A stretch of 9,289 nt of DNA from a bacterium (GTDB lineage Bacteria > Patescibacteriota > Minisyncoccia > RBG-13-40-8-A): positions 1 through 9,289 of the forward strand of contig JAUYCU010000036.1 of the NCBI GenBank assembly GCA_030692145.1, in the 5' to 3' direction. Position 1 is the first letter of the stretch. Every line of letters begins with the position of its first letter. Under the pieces are notes generated by a model that was not told where the DNA came from, did not search any database, and was given only the letters and a program-made list of their open reading frames with translations. Position numbers and translations under genes: made by a program. Shown here piece after piece: positions 4,241 to 9,289 of this stretch.

Positions 4241-4372
4241 TATTTTAAGGTAAAAACCCTACACTCATCTCGGATTGTGGCAATCTAGGGATATTAGTTA
4301 GGGGCGAACACGCCTTACGGCTTTGGATGAAATTATTTAAAAAACGTTGCTAAGATAGGTGCAGGGCAAGAT
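4241..4372. other. Gene-free stretch with a possible decayed MITE/REP fragment
   Basis: No credible ORF on either strand. CCCTA (4257-4261) can pair with TAGGG (4286-4290), with GATT/AATC inside. The nearby TTAGGGGCGAACACGCC resembles the end of GTAGGGGCGAAC-type palindromic repeats common in bacterial genomes, but the matching second arm is not evident. Most likely a degraded repeat. Confidence 0.25.
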
Positions 4373-4403
4373 AAACCCCTCACCTTCGTAAAGGTGGGGG
4401 GTT
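4373..4403 (-). terminator. Terminator of the 90-aa gene
   Basis: Minus strand AACCCCCCACC and GGTGAGGGGTT pair (one C-A mismatch) around an 8-nt loop, followed by TTATCTT. It overlaps the stop codon. The U-tract is weak. Confidence 0.5.
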
Positions 4404-4674
4404 AGCCGTAGGGATTGATATCGATGTTGTGAACAAATATGGGATCGCCGTTTTCGTCTTTTTGTTCCCGGGTCCAGGTTTTTGCTTTTTCTTTCAGTTG
4501 CCTGGTTGCTTTTCTCATATCTTCGGTGTCTTTGGAATCTACTTCCATTTCGTCTTGATAGACGATTATTCCCAGGGACACGGGCTGGAGATTTTCTCCG
4601 GTTTGTATCACAGCGCGATATTCTTTTTCTCCCTTAGACTCTCTTTCAAAAATGTGCAGTGCCACTTTCGGCAT
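4402..4674 (-). CDS. Orphan 90-aa protein, unknown function
   Basis: No family recognised. ATG 4674-4672, with a strong AAGGAGG only 4 nt upstream (4685-4679). The protein is soluble and highly charged. Its first half looks like a beta-sheet (MPKVALHIFERE, EYRAVIQTGENLQPVSLGII), followed by a charged helix (DTEDMRKATRQLKEKAKTW) and a short tail ending NIDINPYG. The 5' region contains a REP-like hairpin and a plus-strand terminator-like hairpin. No clear promoter is visible, so it may be read from the lytic transglycosylase gene 95 nt upstream, since no minus-strand terminator separates them. Confidence 0.7.
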   Translation of the reverse strand: MPKVALHIFERESKGEKEYRAVIQTGENLQPVSLGIIVYQDEMEVDSKDTEDMRKATRQLKEKAKTWTREQKDENGDPIFVHNIDINPYG

Positions 4675-4687
4675 TTTTCCTCCTTCG

Positions 4688-4713
4688 CCCGCCGTAGTCT
4701 TGGCGTAGGCGGG
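4688..4713. repeat. REP-like palindromic hairpin in the 5' region of the 90-aa gene
   Basis: CCCGCC and GGCGGG flank GTAGTCTTGGCGTA. This has the form of the CCCGCC-TACGCCAAGG-type hairpins scattered through many Patescibacteria genomes. It lies directly before the ribosome binding site of the 90-aa gene, so it could shape its translation. Confidence 0.5.
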
Positions 4714-4716
4714 TTT

Positions 4717-4738
4717 GCCTCGCTAAGCGGGGCTTTTT
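4717..4738 (+). terminator. Plus-strand terminator-like hairpin
   Basis: GCCTCGC and GCGGGGC (one G-T wobble) around TAA, followed by five T on the plus strand. No plus-strand gene lies upstream, so it may block antisense transcription into the cell-wall genes or be part of the adjoining repeat. Confidence 0.5.
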
Positions 4739-4769
4739 GTTATTCAAATTAAATATGCATTGAAAATTT

Positions 4770-6119
4770 TTATTGTGCATTTAAAGTATCAATATCGTTC
4801 TGATATTGAGCCGCCAATGCCACAACGCTGTCTCCATAAAACCTGTATTTGGTATTCGTGGAACCGGAAAAATAACGCATTGCCGCAGCCCATTCTCCGC
4901 TTACTGAACCTGCGCCGCCGGCTTTAAGCTTGATTGCCGCGGCGATAAAAGCATCGCGGATATCCCAAGGATTCGCCAACATGCCGGTAATTTCCGTAAC
5001 CTTGTTTTTGTAACCCATCCAGGTTGATGGTATGAACTGCGCGGGTCCCATTGCCCCGCCCCAGCCGATGCGATTTCCCTTGCTGTCGCGCATCGGGCAG
5101 GAAACCGGAGTTGTGTTCGGGTCCATTCCCAGTTCCGCGGTTATTGCCAAAAATGGCTGCTGGTCGCGGCTGGGCTTCATAACCACTTTCCAGCTTTTTT
5201 CCGGCGGGTCGCCAGGACGGTTGCAGGTGCCGACATTTTTGCCGAGATTAGATTCCTGGGTTAAAATTGCCAATAAAAAAGCAATTCTTACCCCGGTTTG
5301 TTCCGAAGCCCACTGTGCAATTTTAACCGCTTCTCCAAAAGTGATTTGCGTGCTCACTCCAAGTAGTTGGTAAAGGCGGGTACGGACTTCCGCTGCCTTC
5401 TTTTTGCTGTCGGTTAAAACCGTCTGGTAGTTTTTTTCCACGCCTTTGGTTTGTTGGAGCAGATTCCTTTGCTCGCCTACTGAGCCTGACAATTTTTGCT
5501 GCTGTAATATTTTTACGGACAAAAGATTTTTCGCTTCGTCCTGTTGATCGGATAAAATTTCCGCTTGTTGATCCAGTTGTTTTTTCGTTTCCTGAACCTT
5601 GCTTAATACATCTTTTAATCCTGTAAAAACCTGTGAGCGTCTTTCTATTTCGTCGAAAGCATCGGATAAATTGTCCTTGTCGATAATCGTATACATAAGT
5701 GGATAATTGTCGTATTCGTCTATGGTGCGGATAATTTGTGCCATTTGTTCCTGATATTGCTCAATTCTGGCTATGTTTTCATCAATAGAGAACTGGGTTT
5801 GTTTAAGTTGGGTGTCGAGACGTGCAATTTGTAAATTAGTGGCCTTAATCTGTAAATTTAAAGCGGCTTGCTGGTTTTGTAATTGTTTTATTTTGTTCTG
5901 CAGGGTATTTTTCTGGCCAGTGATGGTCTTAAGCTGTTCTTCGTACTGGATAATTTGTTTTTCGATTTCGTCGAGCTGTTGCTGAAGCTGGATTTTTTCG
6001 TTTTCTGCCTGTTGTAGGGCGCTGTTGTCCTGCGCCGAAACGGAAAAAATCGGCGGCAGAAGCGCCACCATGAGCATGAAGCTTATTACGAATTTAGTTT
6101 TCAGTATTGTCTTGCGCAT
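4770..6119 (-). CDS. Secreted coiled-coil lytic transglycosylase (449 aa)
   Basis: Peptidoglycan-cleaving enzyme acting outside the membrane. Residues 1-30 form a signal peptide (basic start, ISFMLMVALLPPIFSVSA, likely cut near residue 29). Residues 33-250 are a Gln/Leu-rich coiled coil like that of EnvC/PcsB-type hydrolase regulators. Residues 258-440 are a lysozyme-like transglycosylase domain: catalytic Glu289 in ILTQESNLG, then GAMGPAQFIPSTW (355-367), then AAMRYFSGS and YGDSVVALAAQYQ as the last helices. Two Cys pairs' worth of loop residues (C299, C341) may form a disulfide. The coiled coil probably tethers or autoinhibits the catalytic domain, by analogy with PcsB. I use ATG 6119, 2 nt after the stop of the M15 peptidase gene; the alternative TTG at 6143 would overlap that gene. 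No ribosome binding site is visible, which fits translational coupling. Confidence 0.9.
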   Translation of the reverse strand: MRKTILKTKFVISFMLMVALLPPIFSVSAQDNSALQQAENEKIQLQQQLDEIEKQIIQYEEQLKTITGQKNTLQNKIKQLQNQQAALNLQIKATNLQIARLDTQLKQTQFSIDENIARIEQYQEQMAQIIRTIDEYDNYPLMYTIIDKDNLSDAFDEIERRSQVFTGLKDVLSKVQETKKQLDQQAEILSDQQDEAKNLLSVKILQQQKLSGSVGEQRNLLQQTKGVEKNYQTVLTDSKKKAAEVRTRLYQLLGVSTQITFGEAVKIAQWASEQTGVRIAFLLAILTQESNLGKNVGTCNRPGDPPEKSWKVVMKPSRDQQPFLAITAELGMDPNTTPVSCPMRDSKGNRIGWGGAMGPAQFIPSTWMGYKNKVTEITGMLANPWDIRDAFIAAAIKLKAGGAGSVSGEWAAAMRYFSGSTNTKYRFYGDSVVALAAQYQNDIDTLNAQ

Positions 6120-6121
6120 AT

Positions 6122-6748
6122 TTAAAACTTTGGCGCACCGCAATTTTGCAGGTCTTTAAGCGTTAATGACTGATTTACTTGTGCGCGTTCATTCATAATC
6201 GCACAAGGCAGTATGCGCACCAATGGTCTTCTGCCGGCCGCAAACCGTGCAGTGGTAAGCCCATCCCGAATTTCAAAATGAGAGATATCGCCTTCATCGC
6301 CATGTTCAAGACCGCAATACTCAGCCATTCTTCCGATTTTTTCCCAATCAATATCATATTCTTTCCAGCGGTCAACTATATCTACTGCAAAACCGAAGTT
6401 ATGAATACTTTTGCCTCCTTGTGCTTCGGTGACGATATGCCCGTTTACGGTTCGTCCCTGATTATAAAGCTGGTCCTGTTCTGCTACTGTACGAAAACCG
6501 GACGAAATGCGCAATGTGTATCCGTATACAGCCGTGATGGGAATAAAGCATTCTTTAATCTGGGTTAGGAAATTGGCGTTGATTTCCGTTGGCATGGGAA
6601 CCTTTTTCGGCTCAGCGTTATTTTCTAACATAAAAGCATTGTCGTTACGCGCAATAAAAAATAGTCCCGTAATCAAAACGAGCAGAAAAACAACCGCAGT
6701 AACGACGATTGATTTAGGATTGAATTTGGAAAACAAAAAACGAGCCAT
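6122..6748 (-). CDS. Membrane-anchored M15 peptidase (D-Ala-D-Ala carboxypeptidase / L-Ala-D-Glu endopeptidase type; 208 aa)
   Basis: Zinc peptidase expected to trim peptidoglycan stem peptides. One membrane anchor lies at about residues 13-33 (SIVVTAVVFLLVLITGLFFIA). The catalytic domain follows from about 65: SGFRTVAEQDQLYNQGRT (83-100) is the substrate-binding part, and SIHNFGFAVDI supplies zinc ligands His116 and Asp123 (SxHxxGxAxD). The ISHFEI motif supplies His157. The GGKSIHNFGFAVD form is closest to the M15C/VanY-like group, so endopeptidase or carboxypeptidase specificity cannot be separated here. A tail of about 45 residues after the domain has no recognised motif. I start at ATG 6748; the TTG at 6790 is in frame but lies in REP-like sequence. 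It is followed directly by the transglycosylase gene, together forming a wall-remodelling pair. Confidence 0.88.
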   Translation of the reverse strand: MARFLFSKFNPKSIVVTAVVFLLVLITGLFFIARNDNAFMLENNAEPKKVPMPTEINANFLTQIKECFIPITAVYGYTLRISSGFRTVAEQDQLYNQGRTVNGHIVTEAQGGKSIHNFGFAVDIVDRWKEYDIDWEKIGRMAEYCGLEHGDEGDISHFEIRDGLTTARFAAGRRPLVRILPCAIMNERAQVNQSLTLKDLQNCGAPKF

Positions 6749-6765
6749 ATAATTTATTACAACGG

Positions 6766-6782
6766 CTGCGGGACTTGGATTC
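6766..6782. repeat. 17-bp duplicate of the tRNA-Gln 3' end
   Basis: CTGCGGGACTTGGATTC is identical to 6834-6850, which is the discriminator, 3' acceptor strand and part of the T-arm of the tRNA. It lies 68 bp beyond the tRNA in its direction of transcription, like the second attachment site of an element inserted at a tRNA 3' end. Confidence 0.7.
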
Positions 6783-6797
6783 TCCGCCAAAGGACGG
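6782..6797. repeat. Short REP-like hairpin
   Basis: TCCGCCAAAGGACGGA, an imperfect palindrome of the TCCGCCTTTGGCGGA kind common between Patescibacteria genes. It sits inside the 68-bp spacing between the two copies of the tRNA end. Confidence 0.4.
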
Positions 6798-6820
6798 ATG
6801 CGTCTTGGGCGCAGAACCTA

Positions 6821-6918
6821 TTTCCGAGCAAATCTGCGGGACTTGGATTCGAACCAAGATGCCACGGTTCAGAGCCGTGTATCCTACCATTAGATGATCC
6901 CGCAGATTTGCTCGGAAA
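6821..6918. repeat. Perfect 21-bp inverted repeat enclosing tRNA-Gln
   Basis: 6821-6841 and 6898-6918 are exact reverse complements. The inner 7 bp are the tRNA acceptor stem; the outer 14 bp (TTTCCGAGCAAATC on the plus strand) lie in the flanks. The precursor RNA could therefore form one unbroken 21-bp stem. Confidence 0.85.
6834..6904 (-). tRNA. tRNA-Gln (CTG anticodon)
   Basis: The full cloverleaf is visible on the minus strand: acceptor TGCGGGA/TCCCGCA, D-arm ATCT...GGAT with AATGGTA loop, anticodon stem CACGG/CCGTG with loop CTCTGAA (anticodon CTG at 6872-6870, decoding CAG), 4-nt variable loop, T-stem CTTGG/CCAAG with loop TTCGAAT, and discriminator G. The weak U1-A72 pair and G73 are typical of tRNA-Gln. 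CCA is not encoded and must be added. A weak TATTAT at 6949-6944 could be its -10. The M15 peptidase gene starts 85 nt downstream, so the two might be cotranscribed. Confidence 0.93.
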
Positions 6919-6975
6919 GATTCATTCCGCAATTGTCTTTATCATAATATAAATTTTCGGAATTTACAAATCGAA

Positions 6976-6984
6976 TGTTATAAT
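6976..6984 (+). promoter_or_regulatory. Extended -10 promoter, leaderless geometry
   Basis: TGTTATAAT, a perfect extended -10, ends 6 nt before the ATG at 6991. No ribosome binding site and no convincing -35 are present. Transcription should start at or next to the A of the ATG. Confidence 0.65.
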
Positions 6985-6990
6985 TAAATA

Positions 6991-7644
6991 ATGATCACTA
7001 GAGAAATTATTAACCACTTAAAGAAAAATTCCAATCCCAAAGATAGGGTGGGAATGTCGCGTTTTGGCATTGATATAAAATATGCCTTGGGAGTAAAAAT
7101 TCCGGTTTTGAGAAGTTTGGCAAAGAAACTGGGCAAGAATCATAAGCTGGCACTGGATTTATGGAAAAGCAAAATTCACGAAGCGAGAATTCTGGCTTCG
7201 ATGATTGACGAGCCGCAAAAAGTTTCGGAAAAACAAATTGAAGAATGGGTAAAATGTTTTAATTCCTGGGATATTTGTGACCAGGTTTGTATGAATCTGT
7301 TCGATAAAACCGATTTTGCCTGGAAGAAAATCAGCGAATGGCCGAAAAGAAAAGAAGAATTTGTCAAAAGGGCGGGATTTGCATTAATGGCTTGCTTGGC
7401 TTGGCACGATAAAAAAACTCCGGACAAGGAATTTATCAAATTTTTTCCGATAATCAAAAAATATTCCGATGACGAAAGGAATTTTGTGAAAAAGGCGGTG
7501 AACTGGGCCTTGCGGCAGACGGGGAAGAAAAACAACAATCTGAAAAAACACGCGCTCAAAACCGCTAAAGAGATTTTAAAAATCAATAATAAAACCGCGC
7601 AATGGATTGCCGCGGATGCTTTGCGGGAATTGAAAAACCAATAA
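6991..7644 (+). CDS. AlkD-family DNA alkylation repair glycosylase (217 aa)
   Basis: HEAT-like helical-repeat glycosylase family (DNA alkylation repair, AlkC/AlkD group), which removes alkylated bases such as N3- and N7-alkylpurines. The length fits the family (about 210-240 aa). Diagnostic pieces are FGIDIKYALGVKIPVLR near residues 25-41, NSWDICDQVC (91-100), FVKRAGFALMA (124-134) and FVKKAVNWALRQTGK (165-179). Trp93, Asp97, Arg127 and Trp172 match the DNA-binding and catalytic residues known from Bacillus cereus AlkD (W109, D113, R148, W187) in order and approximate spacing. There is no signal peptide, so it is cytosolic. Expression appears to be from a leaderless transcript. It is divergent from tRNA-Gln and followed by a membrane protein gene with its own promoter. 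Confidence 0.9.
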   Translation: MITREIINHLKKNSNPKDRVGMSRFGIDIKYALGVKIPVLRSLAKKLGKNHKLALDLWKSKIHEARILASMIDEPQKVSEKQIEEWVKCFNSWDICDQVCMNLFDKTDFAWKKISEWPKRKEEFVKRAGFALMACLAWHDKKTPDKEFIKFFPIIKKYSDDERNFVKKAVNWALRQTGKKNNNLKKHALKTAKEILKINNKTAQWIAADALRELKNQ

Positions 7645-7648
7645 TCGC

Positions 7649-7677
7649 TTGTGAGAATTTTTAATCGGCGCTAAAAT
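7649..7677 (+). promoter_or_regulatory. Candidate promoter of the 255-aa membrane protein gene
   Basis: TTGTGA (7649-7654), 17-bp spacer, TAAAAT (7672-7677). A second possible -10, CATAAT, lies at 7683-7688. No terminator separates the gene from the alkD-like gene, so readthrough is also possible. Confidence 0.4.
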
Positions 7678-7708
7678 TAAATCATAATCATTGTTTTCTA
7701 AATGTTTT

Positions 7709-8476
7709 ATGGTAAATAAAGAACTTATTAACTATATCCAGGAATGTCGGAAGCTCGGCCATTCGGATTCACAAATAAGGAATACCCTTTTAAAGGAAGG
7801 TTGGAGCCAGGCCAATGTTCTGGAGGCGATGTTCAAATATGCGAAATCGAAAAAGACCCCAAGGGGACTATTCCTTGTGGGTTTGATTGTGTCGGGACTA
7901 TTGATAGCGTTGATGATTGTCGGAATTATTTTTATGCTTAACGATATCGAAAAAATTTCCGCAGGAGTAGCGGAATTAACGAACGATGTTCGTACCTCGA
8001 CTCAAGATAAGGACGTAAACGAAACCTGTAGAAACGATACATTGGGCTTTGAAATAGAGTATCCGAGAGATATTTTCAAACTGGATGCCGTAAATACGAC
8101 ATTAACACATACCTTAAAGAATTTTCATAAATACAGCCTGAAAGATGGAGCAGACTTGGGATTGGCCGAAGACATAAAAATCGTCTTCAAAAAAGATATC
8201 AGTGAATGTGATAATGCCAATAATACAATAGAAGAAATTGCCGAGCCGTTTGTATCCGGAAACTTGAGAGGTTTGAAATATGAAATGGGAGCCGAGGGAG
8301 AGGGAGCGATACTTTATTGTTTCAGAGACGATACGGGAGAAAATATTTTTATGATTGTCAGATATTTTTTGAGCGAAGTCTGGTCAACCGAACTGCCAAA
8401 GCAAGCCGATTTTATTCCTTCGCAAAAACAAGTGGAAATTTTCGACAACATTTTGGCAAGCTTCAAACTGATATAG
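7709..8476 (+). CDS. Membrane-anchored protein with extracytoplasmic domain, unknown function (255 aa)
   Basis: Residues 3-44 form a small helical module: NKELINYIQECRKLGHS, then IRNTLLKEGWSQANVLEAM. This is the 'KELxxYIxxxxxxGxSxxxIxxxLLxxGW' module that precedes membrane helices in many Patescibacteria proteins; I know it from pattern rather than a named function. A basic stretch (KSKKTPR) then leads to one membrane helix at about 52-77 (GLFLVGLIVSGLLIALMIVG). The remaining ~178 residues should be outside and hold a beta-rich domain (TLGFEIEYPRDIFKL, a PsbP-like opening seen in many CPR exported proteins). I start at ATG 7709; a TTG at 7691 is the alternative. No ribosome binding site is evident for either. 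A terminator follows. Confidence 0.75.
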   Translation: MVNKELINYIQECRKLGHSDSQIRNTLLKEGWSQANVLEAMFKYAKSKKTPRGLFLVGLIVSGLLIALMIVGIIFMLNDIEKISAGVAELTNDVRTSTQDKDVNETCRNDTLGFEIEYPRDIFKLDAVNTTLTHTLKNFHKYSLKDGADLGLAEDIKIVFKKDISECDNANNTIEEIAEPFVSGNLRGLKYEMGAEGEGAILYCFRDDTGENIFMIVRYFLSEVWSTELPKQADFIPSQKQVEIFDNILASFKLI

Positions 8477-8489
8477 AATGACTAAAATA

Positions 8490-8526
8490 AAAAACCATTT
8501 TCTTGCGAACGGTTTTTATTTTTGCG
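8490..8526 (+). terminator. Terminator of the 255-aa gene
   Basis: AAAAACC (8490-8496) and GGTTTTT (8511-8517) form a stem followed by ATTTTT, 14 nt after the stop. The stem is A/T-rich and the loop is long. Confidence 0.55.
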
Positions 8527-8532
8527 GAATTC

Positions 8533-8541
8533 TGTTAAAAT
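8533..8541 (+). promoter_or_regulatory. Extended -10 of the ATP-grasp gene
   Basis: TGTTAAAAT, an extended -10, with predicted start near 8548 and a leader of about 23 nt. No clear -35. A five-codon ORF (ATG 8540 to TAA 8557) lies here, probably by chance. Confidence 0.4.
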
Positions 8542-8570
8542 GAAGTCAGGAGAATAATTAAATTTCAAAT

Positions 8571-9289
8571 ATGAAAATTTTAATTTTGACCAGAAATATC
8601 AGCGATTCGGGAGGGAATAACTCAAAGCAGGGAAACGGGAAAGATTCGGCCTATGGTAGGGGGAATATCAATGATGCTCTTGGTATTAAAAAAGCAATTG
8701 GCAATCTTCACGAACTTAAAATTTTTCCCTTAAGCGATGATGCTTATTACCAGATTCGTGCGGAAAGGCCGGATGTGGTTTTCAATCTGTGCGATACTGG
8801 CTTTAGGGACGATTATAATTTGGAGCCGCACGTTGCCGCGATGTTCGACATTCTCAATGTTCCTTATACGGGCAATAATTATTTTACGCTTGCGCTTTGC
8901 CAGAACAAGGCCAGAGCAAAAGATATTCTGACTTTCAACAATGTTTTAACGCCGAAATTTCAGGTATTTACATCCGCGGAGAGAAAACTTGACCCGGATT
9001 TGAAATTTCCAATGATTGTGAAACCGATAAGGGAAGACGGGAGTGTTGGTATCAGGGAGCGTTCGGTGGTGAGCAATGAAGAACAGCTTAAAGAGGAAGT
9101 GGACCATATTGTCAATTTACACAAACAAGAAGCATTGGTTGAGGAATTCATCGATGGCAGGGAATTCAATGTTTCGTTAATCGGGAATAGGAGACCGATT
9201 GTTTTGCCTGTTGTGGAAATCGATTTTAGCGGAATGCCGGAGCATTTGCCAAAAATCGTCAGCTATCGGGCAAAATGGATAAAACAAAG
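8571..9289 (+). CDS. Partial ATP-grasp ligase, D-alanine-D-alanine ligase-like (first 239 aa)
   Basis: The gene runs off the right edge. It opens MKILILTRNI, followed by RPDVVFNLCDTGFRDDYNLE (66-85) and ILNVPYTGNNYFTLALCQNK (94-113). These match the N-terminal fold of Ddl-type ligases (VFNLxxG...E, then LxIPYTGS, then the K that starts the central domain). FPMIVKPIREDGSVGI (146-161) carries the ATP-binding Lys151 and the flexible Gly/Ser loop. ALVEEFIDGREFNVSLIG (188-205) is the EE(Y/F)IxGRE ATP-grasp signature. Known relatives join D-Ala to D-Ala for peptidoglycan or make related amide bonds. The glycine-rich residues 11-32 lengthen the first loop and are unusual. The metal-binding C-terminal motif lies outside the window, so an exact substrate cannot be given. 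A link to the wall genes at 4770-6748 is possible. Confidence 0.85.
   Translation, partial: MKILILTRNISDSGGNNSKQGNGKDSAYGRGNINDALGIKKAIGNLHELKIFPLSDDAYYQIRAERPDVVFNLCDTGFRDDYNLEPHVAAMFDILNVPYTGNNYFTLALCQNKARAKDILTFNNVLTPKFQVFTSAERKLDPDLKFPMIVKPIREDGSVGIRERSVVSNEEQLKEEVDHIVNLHKQEALVEEFIDGREFNVSLIGNRRPIVLPVVEIDFSGMPEHLPKIVSYRAKWIKQ

Noticed and set aside
4429..4752. 107-aa plus-strand ORF opposite the 90-aa gene
   Set aside because: Phe-rich antisense shadow without start signals; the minus-strand gene has AAGGAGG and a plausible protein.
6120..6143. TTG start eight codons upstream for the transglycosylase
   Set aside because: It overlaps the peptidase gene, and the ATG at 6119 directly precedes a clean signal peptide.
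6714..6932. 72-aa minus-strand ORF across the tRNA
   Set aside because: It is a translation of tRNA-Gln and its flanks (GILVRIQVPQ is typical of tRNA read as protein).

Overview
The window looks like a piece of a small, low-to-moderate GC bacterial genome, most likely from the Patescibacteria/CPR group (Parcubacteria-like). Supporting signs are a coiled-coil lytic transglycosylase and a membrane-anchored M15 peptidase of the kind common there, an N-terminal KGxS-type helical module ahead of a single membrane helix, GC-rich REP-like hairpins between genes, many orphan small ORFs, and tRNA-Gln without an encoded CCA. TGA serves as an ordinary stop (genes ending at 3343 and 3797), so the glycine-UGA code is not supported. 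The taxonomic call is an inference.

Bases 1-2760 begin with the start of a minus-strand gene that is probably SpeD-like. After it comes a striking array: four direct copies of a ~35-bp GC-rich repeat (161-194, 498-534, 1121-1156, 1581-1617) separate single genes, each with its own promoter and/or hairpin terminator. The genes lie on either strand while the repeats all point the same way. This resembles an integron-like cassette array, although the repeat lacks attC dyad symmetry. Cargo: a 66-aa membrane protein, a 152-aa orphan, a 94-aa orphan and, after the last copy, a 308-aa proteasome-like Ntn-hydrolase whose aligned nucleophile is Ser2. Upstream of the hydrolase is a candidate ~100-nt leader RNA or attenuator with its own promoter, two nested stems and a competing terminator.

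Bases 2760-4740 hold four more orphan small genes, two of them membrane proteins. Two near-identical terminator hairpins 470 bp apart follow the two membrane genes. Four small genes across both regions share an unusually similar promoter (TTGACA, 16-17 bp ending in ATATGC, then TAT...) and strong AAGGAG-type ribosome binding sites. Several other genes instead have start codons 6-9 nt after a -10 box, as in leaderless transcripts.

Bases 4740-6920 read as a cell-wall remodelling unit on the minus strand: tRNA-Gln(CTG), an M15 peptidase, and a coiled-coil lytic transglycosylase that starts 2 nt after the peptidase stop. The tRNA lies inside a perfect 21-bp inverted repeat that extends its acceptor stem, and 17 nt of its 3' end are duplicated 68 bp downstream.

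Bases 6960-9289 are conventional plus-strand genes: an AlkD-type DNA glycosylase, a membrane-anchored protein of unknown function, and the start of an ATP-grasp ligase resembling D-Ala-D-Ala ligase that runs off the window.
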